Assembly: GCA_902363595.1 (NCBI GenBank)
Contig: CABJAP010000012.1
Span: 1-64,000, forward strand
DNA length: 64,000 nt
Direction: 5' to 3'
Origin: Clostridia bacterium
GTDB taxonomy: Bacteria > Bacillota > Clostridia > Peptostreptococcales > Anaerovoracaceae
Shown one piece after another: positions 34,392-44,613 of this stretch (its first letter is position 1; every line of letters begins with the position of its first letter). The notes under the pieces are model-generated. The model searched no databases. It was not told the DNA's origin and saw nothing but the letters and a program-made list of their open reading frames with translations. A program made the translations under genes and the position numbers.

Positions 34392-34994
34392 ATGTACATC
34401 ATTGCAGGCCTTGGAAATCCGGGAAAGCGCTATGAGAATACGAGACACAACATCGGATTCATCGCCCTGGATCTCCTGGCAGAACGAAACGACATTAAAA
34501 TCAACAAAATAAAACATAAAGCTTTGGTCGGAGAAGGACGTATCTCCGGCCAAAAGGTTTTATTGGTCAAACCGCAGACTTACATGAACCTTTCCGGCCA
34601 GTCCGTCCGGGAAGTGATGGAATACTACAAAGAGGAGATCGACCGCCTGGTGGTGATCTACGATGATATCGATATTCCGTCGGGAACCGTCCGCATCCGT
34701 AAAAAAGGGAGCGCCGGAACGCATAACGGCATGCGTTCCATTATCTACGACCTGAAATCGGATCAGTTCCCCAGGATTCGCATTGGAATCGGAAACAACC
34801 GCAAAGGCGATTTGCGGGACTTTGTAATCGGCGGGTTTTCCAAAGAAGAAAAAGAGCCGCTTGCGGAAGCGGTGAGACGAGCAGTACTGGCGGCGGAATG
34901 TATTGTTGAAAAGGGCATAGATAAGGCTATGAATGAATACAATATAAGACAAAAGGCCGCAGGAGAAAACGATGATAAAAAAGGGAATGATTAA
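34392..34994 (+). CDS. pth: Peptidyl-tRNA hydrolase
   Basis: A 200-residue Pth that recycles peptidyl-tRNAs. The opening IIAGLGNPGKRYENTRHNIGF holds the catalytic His20 region; KPQTYMNLSGQSV and YDDIDIPSGTVRIRKKGSAG follow. It overlaps the start of mfd by 23 bases, which points to coupled translation. Confidence 0.96.
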   Translation: MYIIAGLGNPGKRYENTRHNIGFIALDLLAERNDIKINKIKHKALVGEGRISGQKVLLVKPQTYMNLSGQSVREVMEYYKEEIDRLVVIYDDIDIPSGTVRIRKKGSAGTHNGMRSIIYDLKSDQFPRIRIGIGNNRKGDLRDFVIGGFSKEEKEPLAEAVRRAVLAAECIVEKGIDKAMNEYNIRQKAAGENDDKKGND

Positions 34995-37900
34995 TATAAC
35001 AGGAGCTGCCGAAAGCCGGGTAGCTCCTGTTATTGGGAAGATTTTAAAGGAAGAAGCAAAGGGCCAGTGCCTGGTGGTGGTATCCTCATATATAAGAGCG
35101 AAGCGCCTGGCTACAGACCTTTCTTTTTTTGTTGACAAAAATATCTATGTTTTGCCGCCGGAAGAAGAAGGGTTCATCCGCTACGAAGCGAAAAACCACG
35201 ATCAAATGCTCCAGAGGCTGAAGATCCTCAAAGCCTTGAGAACGGGAGAGGACTGCCTGGTCGTAGCGCCGGCTACCGGGGCCATACGCAAGCTGCCGCC
35301 CCATCAAACCTTTGACGACAGCGCAATCAAGCTGACTTTGGGCGAGGAGATCGACCTGGAGCTGGTGAAGGAAAAACTGGTCCGCATGGGCTATGAGCGG
35401 GTGCCTCTGGTGGAAGCCAAGGGAGAGTTCAGCATCAGGGGCTCGATCATCGATATTTTCACAGCCGACGGGGAGGCTCCGTACCGGGTGGAACTCTTTG
35501 ATACGGAGATCGATTCTATCAGAAGCTTTGACCTGGACACGCAAAGGTCCATTGAAAGCTTAAAATTCGTTGAAGTCTATCCGGCGGAGCAGCTGCTCAA
35601 GGACAGGACGATTTTTGAAAAAGCGGCTGTGAGAATCAAGCAGGCCTATGCGGGACAGATTCGCAAATATACAGGGGAGCATGCAAGTGAAGAGGAACTG
35701 GCACGGGGTGAAAACCTCAAGCTGAGACGGGATCAGCTGATCGACTTCGCGGAAAACTGCATGAATTTGCAGCAACTGGAAAACTATCTCTATTACTTTT
35801 ACGACGAGACCGAGTACATCTGGGACTACATGAGGCAGCCGGTCGTCATGATCGACGATCCGGCCAGGTGCTACGAAAACCTGGAAGCCCGGGACCGGGA
35901 AACGGCCGATGATTTTCAGACCCTGCTGGAACGGGGGCAGGCAGTTCCGGCGGACATGAAACATTTCTCCAATAAAAACGATTATCTCCGCCTCTATGAT
36001 TTGGACAGGGCCTATTTGTTCACACCCTTTCAAAAGACCATCAAAGGGGTGGATGCTCTGGCGGAAATTCGCAACGTTGTAACCAAGCCGACGCTGGTAT
36101 TCAACGGAAAGATGGATTTGCTGGAATCGGAAATCCGTTCCTATTTGAAAAACAGCTATAAAGTGACCATCGTCTGCGCCAACGAGGAGCGGGCGGCCAA
36201 CATGGAAGAATTTCTCTCCAGGGCCGGACTTTTGCAGAGGGTTTGGGTAAAGCAGGGAAGTCTCACCGGAGGCATCGATTTTCCGGAAGAAAAATTCTGC
36301 TATATCTGGGACGGGGACATTTTCGGAACGCCCAAAAAGAAAAAACGTAAGAAAAAAACAGCCGGCAGCATGAGCCAGCCCATCAAGTCCTTTGCCGATA
36401 TGCAGAAGGGCGATTACGTGGTCCATGAAAACCATGGTATCGGTAAATTTATGGGCATCGAACAGCTGTCGGTTCAGAATGTAAAAAAAGATTATCTCAA
36501 GATCAAATACAGCGGCCAGGATATCCTTTATGTGCCGGTGGAACAGATGGATATCATCCAGAAATATGTGGGCGCCGACACCGCCAGTCCCAAGCTCAAC
36601 AAGCTTTCCGGCAGCGAGTGGAAAACCACCAAAGCTAAGGCCAAGGCAGCCATCGCCAATATGGCCAAAGAGCTTTTGGAAGTATCAGCCGCAAGGCAGC
36701 TGGAAAAGGGCCACGCCTTTTCTCCTGATACGGTTTGGCAAAAAGAATTTGAGGACAGTTTTCCTTACACGGAAACGGACGATCAGCTCCGCTGTATTGA
36801 GGAAATCAAAAAGGACATGGAACAGGATACGGCGATGGACCGGCTCCTGTGCGGCGATGTGGGGTTCGGAAAGACCGAGGTGGCGGCCAGGGCCATGTTC
36901 AAGTGCGCTGCCGACGGCAAGCAGGCGGCGGTCCTGGTGCCGACAACCATTCTTGCCAACCAGCATTATTACACCCTCAAGGAACGCTTTGAAAAATTTC
37001 CCTTTAAAGTGGAGATGCTCTCCCGTTTTCGCAGCGAGGCTCAGCAGAAAGCCGTCATCGACGGATTGGAAAAGGGCAGCGTCGATGTGGTAATCGGGAC
37101 CCACCGCATCCTGTCCAAGGATGTGAAATTCAAGGACCTGGGCCTGCTGGTCATCGATGAGGAGCAGCGGTTCGGCGTGCAGCATAAAGAAGTGATCAAG
37201 CAGCTGCGAAAGAATGTGGATGTGCTGACCTTATCAGCGACCCCTATCCCCAGAACTCTTCACATGTCGCTGGTAGGCATCAAGGATATGAGCGTCATTG
37301 AAGAACCGCCGGAAGAGCGGTATCCGGTTCAAACCTACGTTTTGGAGCAGGACGACATGCTGATCCGGGACGCTGTTGAAAAAGAACTGGACCGGGGCGG
37401 ACAGGTCTATATCGTCTTTAACCGGGTCAAGGGCATCAACAAGCTGGCCGCCCATATTGAGGAATTGGTGCCCCAGGCACAGGTAGCCGTGGGACACGGG
37501 CAAATGAACGAGCATCACCTGGAAGATGTGATCATGGGATTTGTTCAGGGCGAGACCAACGTGCTGGTGGCAACGACGATCATTGAATCGGGCATTGACA
37601 TTCCCAACGTGAATACCATGCTCATCCTGGATGCGGATCGTTTCGGCCTCTCCCAGCTTTATCAGCTCCGGGGAAGGGTGGGCCGCTCCAACCGCATGGC
37701 ATATGCCTACCTGATGTTTCAAAAGGATAAGAGCCTTTCGGAAGTGGCGGAAAAGCGTCTGAGGGCGATCAAAGAATTTACAGAGTTCGGCGCCGGCTTC
37801 AAAGTGGCCATGCGGGATTTGGAGATTCGAGGCGCGGGAAATCTCCTGGGAACCGAACAGCACGGCCACATGATGAACATCGGTTATGAGCTGTACTGCA

Positions 37901-38391
37901 AGCTGGTGGACGATGCGGTGCGGGCGCTGGGCGGAGAAGTGGTCAACCCGGATCGGGAAGAAGCGTCGATTGAATTGAATGTAACGGCTCTGATTCCGGA
38001 TCGGTATATCTCTGATGAAGTGCTGAAACTGCAGATGTACAAGAAGATCGCCACTGCAGCCTCTGCCGCCGACGAGGAAGAAATCATCGATGAACTGATC
38101 GACCGCTTTGGCGAAATTCCGCGGGATACCATGAATCTGATTACCATATCCAGAATCCGTTCCATGGCGGAAAAGCTGTGCATCACCAGGATTCACGAAG
38201 AGGGCAGTAAAGTGATCTTTAACTTTGCCCAGGAAAACGGCCTCAGCGCCAAATCCCTGTCCGCTCTCTCGGCAAAATACGGCATGAACCTCTTTATACA
38301 TGGCGGAGTCAAACCCTTTGTAAGATTTACACCCAAGAGCAAAAAGCGGCTGGCGGAAATACTGGAATTTTTGGAAGTGGCTGCGGAATAG
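34972..38391 (+). CDS. mfd: Transcription-repair coupling factor
   Basis: A 1139-residue Mfd: UvrB-like N-terminal modules, the RNA polymerase-interacting domain ([19 protein letters not shown] near residue 480), the translocase with Walker [17 protein letters not shown] near 627 and the DEEQ box ([14 protein letters not shown] near 725), and the C-terminal TRCF domain. Mfd pushes stalled RNA polymerase off lesions and recruits UvrA. Start ATG follows AGGAGAAAA inside the end of pth. Length and domain order are normal. Confidence 0.97.
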   Translation: MIKKGMINITGAAESRVAPVIGKILKEEAKGQCLVVVSSYIRAKRLATDLSFFVDKNIYVLPPEEEGFIRYEAKNHDQMLQRLKILKALRTGEDCLVVAPATGAIRKLPPHQTFDDSAIKLTLGEEIDLELVKEKLVRMGYERVPLVEAKGEFSIRGSIIDIFTADGEAPYRVELFDTEIDSIRSFDLDTQRSIESLKFVEVYPAEQLLKDRTIFEKAAVRIKQAYAGQIRKYTGEHASEEELARGENLKLRRDQLIDFAENCMNLQQLENYLYYFYDETEYIWDYMRQPVVMIDDPARCYENLEARDRETADDFQTLLERGQAVPADMKHFSNKNDYLRLYDLDRAYLFTPFQKTIKGVDALAEIRNVVTKPTLVFNGKMDLLESEIRSYLKNSYKVTIVCANEERAANMEEFLSRAGLLQRVWVKQGSLTGGIDFPEEKFCYIWDGDIFGTPKKKKRKKKTAGSMSQPIKSFADMQKGDYVVHENHGIGKFMGIEQLSVQNVKKDYLKIKYSGQDILYVPVEQMDIIQKYVGADTASPKLNKLSGSEWKTTKAKAKAAIANMAKELLEVSAARQLEKGHAFSPDTVWQKEFEDSFPYTETDDQLRCIEEIKKDMEQDTAMDRLLCGDVGFGKTEVAARAMFKCAADGKQAAVLVPTTILANQHYYTLKERFEKFPFKVEMLSRFRSEAQQKAVIDGLEKGSVDVVIGTHRILSKDVKFKDLGLLVIDEEQRFGVQHKEVIKQLRKNVDVLTLSATPIPRTLHMSLVGIKDMSVIEEPPEERYPVQTYVLEQDDMLIRDAVEKELDRGGQVYIVFNRVKGINKLAAHIEELVPQAQVAVGHGQMNEHHLEDVIMGFVQGETNVLVATTIIESGIDIPNVNTMLILDADRFGLSQLYQLRGRVGRSNRMAYAYLMFQKDKSLSEVAEKRLRAIKEFTEFGAGFKVAMRDLEIRGAGNLLGTEQHGHMMNIGYELYCKLVDDAVRALGGEVVNPDREEASIELNVTALIPDRYISDEVLKLQMYKKIATAASAADEEEIIDELIDRFGEIPRDTMNLITISRIRSMAEKLCITRIHEEGSKVIFNFAQENGLSAKSLSALSAKYGMNLFIHGGVKPFVRFTPKSKKRLAEILEFLEVAAE

Positions 38392-38448
38392 CGATTTTTG
38401 CAGCAGATATGGCTTGATTGCCGTTTTCTTTGCGAGTATAATGAATAA

Positions 38449-39456
38449 AAGAGCCTATACGATAAAGTTTCTAACCCATATAATCCGGAAGGACAAAAGA
38501 TTACGTTTTACGACGCATTAAACGACCTGCGCAGCCTACCCAATCTGGACGTATATGTAACGGGAAGCAATTCCAAAATGCTTTCTTCAGATATCTTGAC
38601 CGAGTTCAGAGGAAGAAGTGATGAGATTCGTGTACATCCTCTGTGCTTTGCTGAATACTATTCCGCTGTCGGCGGTGACAAGAATGAAGCGTTTGATGAA
38701 TACGCCTTTTATGGAGGTTTGCCTCTGATCCTCTCACGGCCAAGCGATGCGGCAAAGATGAACTATCTCAAATCGCTTTTTACGGAAGTATATATCAAAG
38801 ATATCGTAGAACGCAAAAAAATAGAACGGCAGGATGTTCTGGAGCAGATTTTGGACCTGCTATGCTCCTCCATCGGTTCATTGACCAACCCGGCACGGAT
38901 TGCCAATACGCTCAAATCAAAGCGAAATTTCGATGTTTCCGCAAATACGATTCGCGCCTATATCGACCATTTAGAGGATGCTTTCTTATTTTCTGAAAGC
39001 AAGCGTTATGATGTAAAGGGCAAGTCGTATTTTGATTCTCCCAATAAATACTACAGCGAAGACCTGGGTCTGCGCAATGCCCGCATTGACTTTCGTCAGC
39101 AGGAAATGACCCACATCATGGAAAACATTCTTTATAACGAACTGATAAACCGCCAGTTTTCTGTGGACGTGGGAGTGGTGTACGCAAGAACAACCAATCA
39201 GAACGGAAACTCGGTCCGTACGCCAAGAGAGATCAATTTTGTCGTTAATTCCGGAAGCAAGCGGGCGTATATCCAGTCAGCATATGCGATAACGACCGAG
39301 GAAAAGGCTGAAAGCGAGATTCGTCCCTTTGCCCTTGTGGGTGACTTTTTTCCAAAGATCGTAGTAAGAAAAGATATAGGCAAACGTTGGTATGATGATC
39401 AGGGTATCCTGCATATCAACATGATTGATTTTCTGTTAGATAAAGGCATTATTTAA
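38449..39456 (+). pseudogene. 5'-truncated AAA_14/DUF4143 ATPase
   Basis: The reading frame is open from 38449, directly after a stop, and encodes NPYNPEGQKITFYDALNDLR, then DVYVTGSNSKM, which is the middle of a DUF4143-type ATPase. The P-loop half (about 100 residues) is absent, and no start codon precedes the ATG at 38578, which lies inside the conserved core. The C-terminal part (DUF4143, PD-(D/E)xK-like fold) is intact, with the EINFVV segment. The 5' part was probably lost when DNA was deleted or inserted next to mfd. A 292-residue protein from 38578 could still be made but would lack ATP binding. Confidence 0.8.
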
Positions 39457-39480
39457 CACAGAGGTCGCCTGACAAAGAAA

Positions 39481-39528
39481 ACCCGCTGGGAGGCCATAAA
39501 GCGCATCCCAACGGGTTTATTTTTTTAG
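39481..39528. terminator. Bidirectional terminator
   Basis: ACCCGCTGGGA pairs with TCCCAACGGGT around a loop of about 14 bases, followed by TTATTTTTTT; it also serves the minus-strand gene ending at 39530. Confidence 0.8.
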
Positions 39529-39529
39529 A

Positions 39530-39730
39530 CTACTTGCCTGTTTTGACTTTTCTCCTCTTCTTCTCTTTTTCCAAATCATTGGGCAGGTAGATGACGGTGG
39601 CCTCTTTGTCCTTCTGGTCAGGGTTTTTATCGTTCGTTTTTTTTCTGACAAAACCTTCCGAATGACCGGTAAAATACATATAGGCCAACAGGCCGGCTAC
39701 AACCAGCAGCCCTAAAAGAATAAGCGGCAT
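39530..39730 (-). CDS. Small membrane protein, VIYLPxDLE type, copy 1
   Basis: A 66-residue protein: one N-terminal membrane helix (residues 2-20), a polar linker and a charged tail with VIYLPNDLEKEKKRRK. Start ATG follows GGGAGG. It is the paralogue of the next gene upstream on the same strand (39839-40015); both begin MPLI and share the VIYLP-x-DLE motif and basic end. I do not know the family. The tail on the cytoplasmic side could bind a partner protein. Confidence 0.7.
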   Translation of the reverse strand: MPLILLGLLVVAGLLAYMYFTGHSEGFVRKKTNDKNPDQKDKEATVIYLPNDLEKEKKRRKVKTGK

Positions 39731-39838
39731 ACCTGACCTCCCTTCCTAATATCCATTCCTTACAAAACTCGGGCTATTTTCATTGAAGTAAAAAGAGGTA
39801 AATCCCATTGTTTGCCTCTTCCTACGCCAACGTTTCTC

Positions 39839-40015
39839 TTAAATAATGTGTCTTTTTCTCTTTTCCAACTCCAAATCGGTTGGAAGATAAATGACTGGGG
39901 CAACTTCGTCTGCTTTTCCCTTGGAAGAAGCAGTGTGATGTTTCTTGTTTCTGATGGTTTCGAACAGAGCCAGCAAGCCGCCGAAGACCAATACTCCTAA
40001 AATAATAAGTGGCAT
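39839..40015 (-). CDS. Small membrane protein, VIYLPxDLE type, copy 2
   Basis: A 58-residue paralogue of the gene at 39530: MPLIILGVLVFGGLLALF forms a membrane helix, and the tail ends VIYLPTDLELEKRKRHII. The AAGGAGGG site lies eight bases before the ATG. It is short enough to be missed by length cut-offs. The tandem pair is 108 bases apart on the same strand, so it is a local duplication. Function unknown. Confidence 0.75.
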   Translation of the reverse strand: MPLIILGVLVFGGLLALFETIRNKKHHTASSKGKADEVAPVIYLPTDLELEKRKRHII

Positions 40016-40288
40016 ATTCAGCCCTCCTTTGATTTTCGGATAAAGTCTGCAACTTCCCCATTTAAATGAAACGTTTCTTTGATTCTATTTTACCACGTTT
40101 TTTTCAGAATTACCGCTAAATTTTCTAAAAATTTTATTAATTTAAAATGGGGCACGGATCGGTGCCAACGATATCCGTTTACGCTTATAGTTTGTACATG
40201 AACGCTTTAATTAATTCGTAAACCTTTGGAATTGTTCCATTGATTGAAGGCTGAAAAAAAGATATACTGTATAGAAAGGAGTATTGCT

Positions 40289-40663
40289 ATGGTAACAATT
40301 GATGAAGCACAAGTCATGCTGGATGAAGTCGCAGAAGAGCTGCCGTCGGGCATTTACAAGGAGCTCAACGGAGGAATTCTGCTATTGCCTCAGGCCAAAA
40401 TGAGTCCCCATGCAGTCTGTGATGATTTGTACATTTTAGGGGAATATCAAAGCGGCGGCAGTATGGGACGGTTGATTAAGGTTTATTACGGTTCTTTCGC
40501 AAAGCTTTTTGGCTATTTGGAAGGTGAAGCTTTTAAGTCCAAGCTGAGAGAAACCTTGTTTCACGAGTTCACCCATCACTTGGAATCGCTGGCAGGTGAA
40601 AAGGATCTGGAGATTGAGGACGAAAAGCAGCTTAAAAGATATCGAAAGGAGAGAGGTCTTTAA
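40289..40663 (+). CDS. Zincin-type metallopeptidase family protein
   Basis: A 124-residue small protein with the zinc motif H-E-F-T-H-H (HExxH) at about residues 91-95 and a following Glu-rich helix that may hold the third ligand. It resembles the short zincin-like proteins found widely in Clostridia, whose substrates are unknown. The ATG at 40289 follows AAAGGAG; an ORF extension upstream has no site. It stops at the base before the dapB start, so the two genes are translationally coupled. Confidence 0.75.
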   Translation: MVTIDEAQVMLDEVAEELPSGIYKELNGGILLLPQAKMSPHAVCDDLYILGEYQSGGSMGRLIKVYYGSFAKLFGYLEGEAFKSKLRETLFHEFTHHLESLAGEKDLEIEDEKQLKRYRKERGL

Positions 40664-41416
40664 ATGGTAAATATCATCATTACGGCTCCGCGGGGACATA
40701 TGGACGGACTGATCGTCAAGGCGGCCTGTGAGCGGGACGATATACGGATCGTAGGCGGCCTGGGACCAGCGGGAAGAGACTATATCGGCAAGGACATCGG
40801 ACTGGCAGCCGGGCTGGGAAGAGAAATCGGAGCGCTTGTTTACGACGATCTTACAAAGATCATCGATCAATGCGATTTGGTTGTGGATTTTTCCAGAGTG
40901 GAACTTTCCATGGAGGTTCTGGAAATCTGCAAAAAATATAAAAAAGGGTTTTTATGCGGCACCACCGGCTTTACGCCTCAGCAGGAGGAAGAATTGCTGG
41001 CGGCCGGGAAAGAAATTCCCATGATGAAAGCGGCCAATACATCTTTTGTCGTCAATGTGATGCGTAAGCTGCTGGGAATTGCCGCCAATGCGCTGGGAGA
41101 CAAAGCGAAAATTGAAATTTTAGACCTTCACAGCCAGGATAAGCTGGATGCCCCCAGCGGCACGGCCTTGGAGCTGGCGGAGGAAATGGCAGAAAGGTCG
41201 GGAAAACCGATGGATTCAATCGCCTTTCATTCCGTTCGTGCCGGAGATACACCTTCCAGCCACAAAGTATTCTTTGGCTGCATGGGTGAGATGATGGAAA
41301 TTTCCCATCACGCATATAATTGGGAGTGCTATGCCAGGGGTGCGTGCGATGCGGCGGTCTATATGGCCGGGCACGGCGTCGGACTTTATACAATGGAAGA
41401 TGTGATCGGATTGTAA
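40664..41416 (+). CDS. dapB: Divergent 4-hydroxy-tetrahydrodipicolinate reductase
   Basis: A 250-residue DapB-like reductase of the lysine/diaminopimelate pathway. The signature block reads ILDLHSQDKLDAPSGTAL: the catalytic His and Lys and the K-x-DAPSGTA substrate loop are kept, but the second His of the usual pair is Ser. The N-terminal nucleotide loop is APRGHMDG rather than GAxGRMG. It may prefer another cofactor or be a paralogue with a changed role. It follows the zincin gene without a gap. Confidence 0.8.
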   Translation: MVNIIITAPRGHMDGLIVKAACERDDIRIVGGLGPAGRDYIGKDIGLAAGLGREIGALVYDDLTKIIDQCDLVVDFSRVELSMEVLEICKKYKKGFLCGTTGFTPQQEEELLAAGKEIPMMKAANTSFVVNVMRKLLGIAANALGDKAKIEILDLHSQDKLDAPSGTALELAEEMAERSGKPMDSIAFHSVRAGDTPSSHKVFFGCMGEMMEISHHAYNWECYARGACDAAVYMAGHGVGLYTMEDVIGL

Positions 41417-41427
41417 ACAACAGGTAT

Positions 41428-41470
41428 TTGCTTACAGCATCGGATCTTCGGATCAACAGCAATTTTTTTT
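41428..41470 (+). terminator. Terminator after dapB
   Basis: Outer arms TTGCT and AGCAA and inner GATC-TTCG-GATC with a stable UUCG loop, followed by eight T's. Confidence 0.65.
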
Positions 41471-41489
41471 ATGTAACGAGGAGGACAAC

Positions 41490-43079
41490 ATGGATTTTGG
41501 TTATTCACAAGAGCAGCTGGAGTTGAAAGAAACGTTGAGGGCGTTTGGCGAACGGGAAATCGTGCCCATTCAGGACAAGATGGACCGGGATGCCGAGTAC
41601 CCGCTTGAAACCGTGAAAAAACTGGGCAGGATGGGAATGCTGGGCATGCCCTTTCCCAAGGAATACGGCGGAGCCGGGCTGGACTACGTGACTTATGTAA
41701 TGGCAGTGGAAGAGATCTCCAAAATCTGTCCGTCCCACGGCGTCATCGTGCAGACCCACAACGCGCTCTGCTGCTGGCCCATCTTTACATACGGAAGTGA
41801 AGAGCAAAAGAAAAAATATCTGCCATCTCTATTGAGCGGGGAAAAGATCGGCGCCTTTGGATTGACCGAGCCCAATGCGGGAACCGACGCGGCCATGCAG
41901 CAGACCATTGCCGAGGATAAGGGCGATCACTATCTGCTCAATGGATCCAAGGTGTTCATCTCCGGCGGCGGTATCGCCGATGTCTATGTGGTTATGGCTA
42001 TGACCGACCAATCTAAAGGAACCAAGGGAATCAGCGCCTTTATCGTGGAAAAAGGGATGCCGGGCTTCTATAAAGGCAAGACGGAAGACAAGATGGGGAT
42101 CCGCGGTTCCATCGCATCGGAGCTGGTGTTCGACAACTGCATTGTTCCCAAAGAAAACCTCCTGGGAGAGCTGGGAAAAGGCTTTAAGGTAGCCATGACT
42201 TCTCTGGACGTGGGACGTCTGGGCATCGCGGCCCAGGCCCTGGGAATCGCTCAGGGAGCCTTTGACAGAACCGTAGAATATATGAAGCACAGAGAACAGT
42301 TCGGCAAAAAATTGAGCGGGTTTCAGGCCATGGCCTTTGAAATGGCTGAACTGGAGACCAAGATCGACGGCGCCCGCCTGCTCCTTTACCGGGCTGCCGA
42401 TGTGCGGGAAAAGGGTCTGCCTGATATGACGGTGACCGCGGCTAAGGCCAAGCTGGCCTGTTCGACCACGGCTATGGAAGTGACCATCAAGGCCGTTCAG
42501 TTCCACGGCGGCTATGGATACATCAAGGACCTGCCCATTGAGCGCTATATGAGAGATGCCAAGATTACAGAGATCTATGAAGGGACTTCGGAAGTGATGA
42601 AGCTGGTCATTTCCGGACAGATCTTCAAAAAGGAAAAGAAGCAGGATAAGGCGCAAAAGCAGCCGGTCGTTCTCTTTGATACGGTAGAAGAATTGATTGA
42701 GGCTTTAAAAGACGTGAAGAAGGACGAGATCATCTGTTCCGGCGGAAGGGGCTTTAAACGGACCGAAGAGCTGGGGTTGGTGAAGCAGCTGGCAGACGCA
42801 GTAGGCGGCAGTGTGGGCGCTTCCCGCGGGGCCGTATCCATGGGCTGGATCGATGAGGATGTCCAGGTGGGGCTCACCGGGCGCACGGTAAAGCCGGATC
42901 TCTATTTTGCCTGCGGTATCTCAGGAATGAACCAGCATTTGGCGGGGATGAAAGAATCATCGGTGATCGTTGCCATCAACCGCAATCCAAAGGCGCCGAT
43001 TTTCAAAGCCGCTGACTACGGGATCGTGGGCGATGTCTATGAAGTGATTCCCCAGCTGATTGAAAAGTGGGAGAAATAG
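41490..43079 (+). CDS. Acyl-CoA dehydrogenase fused to EtfA FAD domain
   Basis: A 529-residue two-part protein. Residues 1-380 are a short-chain acyl-CoA dehydrogenase: EKIGAFGLTEPNAGTDAAM, the FISGGGIADVY flavin segment, FGKKLSGFQAMAF and the catalytic Glu in IYEGTSEVMKL near 365. After a charged linker (380-405), residues 410-529 are the C-terminal FAD-binding domain of electron-transfer flavoprotein alpha (SGGRGFK, GASRGAV, GLTGRTVKPDLYFACGISG). A built-in second FAD could pass electrons from acyl-CoA oxidation without the normal EtfAB heterodimer, or in place of one of its domains. No etfB is adjacent. Confidence 0.9.
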   Translation: MDFGYSQEQLELKETLRAFGEREIVPIQDKMDRDAEYPLETVKKLGRMGMLGMPFPKEYGGAGLDYVTYVMAVEEISKICPSHGVIVQTHNALCCWPIFTYGSEEQKKKYLPSLLSGEKIGAFGLTEPNAGTDAAMQQTIAEDKGDHYLLNGSKVFISGGGIADVYVVMAMTDQSKGTKGISAFIVEKGMPGFYKGKTEDKMGIRGSIASELVFDNCIVPKENLLGELGKGFKVAMTSLDVGRLGIAAQALGIAQGAFDRTVEYMKHREQFGKKLSGFQAMAFEMAELETKIDGARLLLYRAADVREKGLPDMTVTAAKAKLACSTTAMEVTIKAVQFHGGYGYIKDLPIERYMRDAKITEIYEGTSEVMKLVISGQIFKKEKKQDKAQKQPVVLFDTVEELIEALKDVKKDEIICSGGRGFKRTEELGLVKQLADAVGGSVGASRGAVSMGWIDEDVQVGLTGRTVKPDLYFACGISGMNQHLAGMKESSVIVAINRNPKAPIFKAADYGIVGDVYEVIPQLIEKWEK

Positions 43080-43099
43080 CGTTTTGATTTGGAGGGTGT

Positions 43100-44449
43100 A
43101 TGAAAGATGAGAGAGCGCTGGTAAGGGGGCCGATTGTTCCCACTCTGCTTAAATTTGCCGCGCCGTTTTTGCTGGCCAGCATTCTGCAGGCTCTGTACGG
43201 GGCCGTGGACCTTTTGGTGGTGGGCCAGTTCGCTGATTCAGCCGGCGTTTCCGCGGTGGCCATCGGAGGACAGGTCATGCAGACGATCACCGGAATCGTT
43301 CTGGGGATCAGCACGGGAGGAACGGTGGTCATCGGCCAGTTCGTAGGAGCCAGAAGGGATAAGAATGCAGCCATGGCTGTGGGCAATCTGGCGGCTCTGT
43401 TTCTGGTGATCGCAGTGGTTTTGACTGGTGTTATGCTGGTCTTTGTAACTCCCATCACAGAGATCATGCAGACTCCGCCGGAGGCCTTTGAATATACCAT
43501 AGAATATATTACCATCTGTTCGCTGGGAGTGCCTTTTATCGTGGGCTACAACGGTGTCAGCGGTGTGTTTCGGGGATTCGGCGATTCCAAATCGCCCCTG
43601 TATTTTATTGCCCTGGCCTGCGTAATCAATATTGGTCTTGACCTGCTGCTGATCGCTGTCTTTCATATGGGGGCGGCAGGCGCGGCCATTGCTACGGTTA
43701 CGGCCCAGGGAATCAGCTTTTTGGCGGGGATTCTCTATATGATGAAAAAAGGTTTGCCGGTGCCTTTCCGTATGGGCTACATCGGCTTTAAAGGGGGCCA
43801 GGCCTTCCGTATTTTGAAAATTGGCAGTCCCATCGCAGTCCAGGACGCGCTGGTCAATGTGTCGTTTCTCATTATCACGGCCATCATCAATACCATGGGG
43901 CTGGTGGCATCGGCGGCAGTGGGTATCGATGAGAAGATCATCGTCTTTGCCATGCTGGTGCCGACCTCTTTTGCGTCGGCTGTGGCGGTTATGACCGCGC
44001 AGAATGTGGGAGCAAGGCGCATGGACCGGGCCAAAAAGAGTCTATGGGTGGGCGTGGGAATGTCCTTCCTCTTCGGCCTTGCCATATGGGTGTTCTGCCA
44101 GTTTTATCCGGAGACTCTGACCGCCATTTTCAGCAAAGACCCTGAGGTGATTTACACGGCGGGCCTGTATCTGCAAAATTATACCATCGACTGCATGCTG
44201 GTGGCCTTCATTTTCTGCGCCAATTCCTTCTTCAGCGGCTGCGGCTACTCGCTGTTTTCGCTGATACACAGCCTTCTGGCCACCTTCGGCGTCCGGGTTC
44301 CGGTCTCCTATTTCCTCAGCAGGCTGCCGGGAATTACCTTATATGAAATGGGATTTGTCCCGCCGCTGGCCAGTTGTCTGTCCATTGTTCTGTGTTTGAT
44401 TTATTTGAAAGTAGGGAAAGGTTTTCGCGATCATCCGCCCCGCAGATGA
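43100..44449 (+). CDS. MATE-family efflux transporter
   Basis: A 449-residue multidrug and toxin extrusion protein with 12 predicted helices in two similar halves. The opening GPIVPTLLKFAAPFLLASIL and the repeat KIGSPIAVQDALV in the second half match the DinF/NorM group. It would expel cationic compounds using a sodium or proton gradient. Ribosome site GGAGGG. It ends at a terminator, 21 bases after the ACAD-EtfA gene starts the pair. Confidence 0.88.
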   Translation: MKDERALVRGPIVPTLLKFAAPFLLASILQALYGAVDLLVVGQFADSAGVSAVAIGGQVMQTITGIVLGISTGGTVVIGQFVGARRDKNAAMAVGNLAALFLVIAVVLTGVMLVFVTPITEIMQTPPEAFEYTIEYITICSLGVPFIVGYNGVSGVFRGFGDSKSPLYFIALACVINIGLDLLLIAVFHMGAAGAAIATVTAQGISFLAGILYMMKKGLPVPFRMGYIGFKGGQAFRILKIGSPIAVQDALVNVSFLIITAIINTMGLVASAAVGIDEKIIVFAMLVPTSFASAVAVMTAQNVGARRMDRAKKSLWVGVGMSFLFGLAIWVFCQFYPETLTAIFSKDPEVIYTAGLYLQNYTIDCMLVAFIFCANSFFSGCGYSLFSLIHSLLATFGVRVPVSYFLSRLPGITLYEMGFVPPLASCLSIVLCLIYLKVGKGFRDHPPRR

Positions 44450-44472
44450 CCATTGGTTTTTCGAGAGAGCAT

Positions 44473-44509
44473 TGTCAAAAAACGACAGGATGCTCTCTTT
44501 TTTGTTTGC
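44473..44509 (+). terminator. Terminator after MATE gene
   Basis: GAGAGCATTGTC pairs with GACAGGATGCTCTC, followed by TTTTTTG. Confidence 0.8.
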
Positions 44510-44525
44510 ATGGAAAAGATCATCC

Positions 44526-44556
44526 TTGACTCTAAAGTAGACTTTAGGGTTAGCAT
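44526..44556 (+). promoter_or_regulatory. MerR-type promoter with perfect dyad
   Basis: TTGACT (44526-44531) and TAGCAT (44551-44556) are 19 bases apart. The spacer contains CTAAAGT-AG-ACTTTAG (44532-44547), an exact dyad centred between the two hexamers. This fits binding by a MerR-family activator, most likely the one encoded at 46913 as last gene of the operon it precedes. Confidence 0.75.
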
Positions 44557-44613
44557 AAGAGCATACAGACGGGGTAAATCAAGGGAAATTTATAAACAAA
44601 GCGAGGAGAAATC

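Noticed and set aside
39822..40061. Minus-strand frame of 79 residues over the second small gene
   Set aside because: The frame from the ATG at 40015 has the ribosome site and matches the neighbouring paralogue; this one does not.
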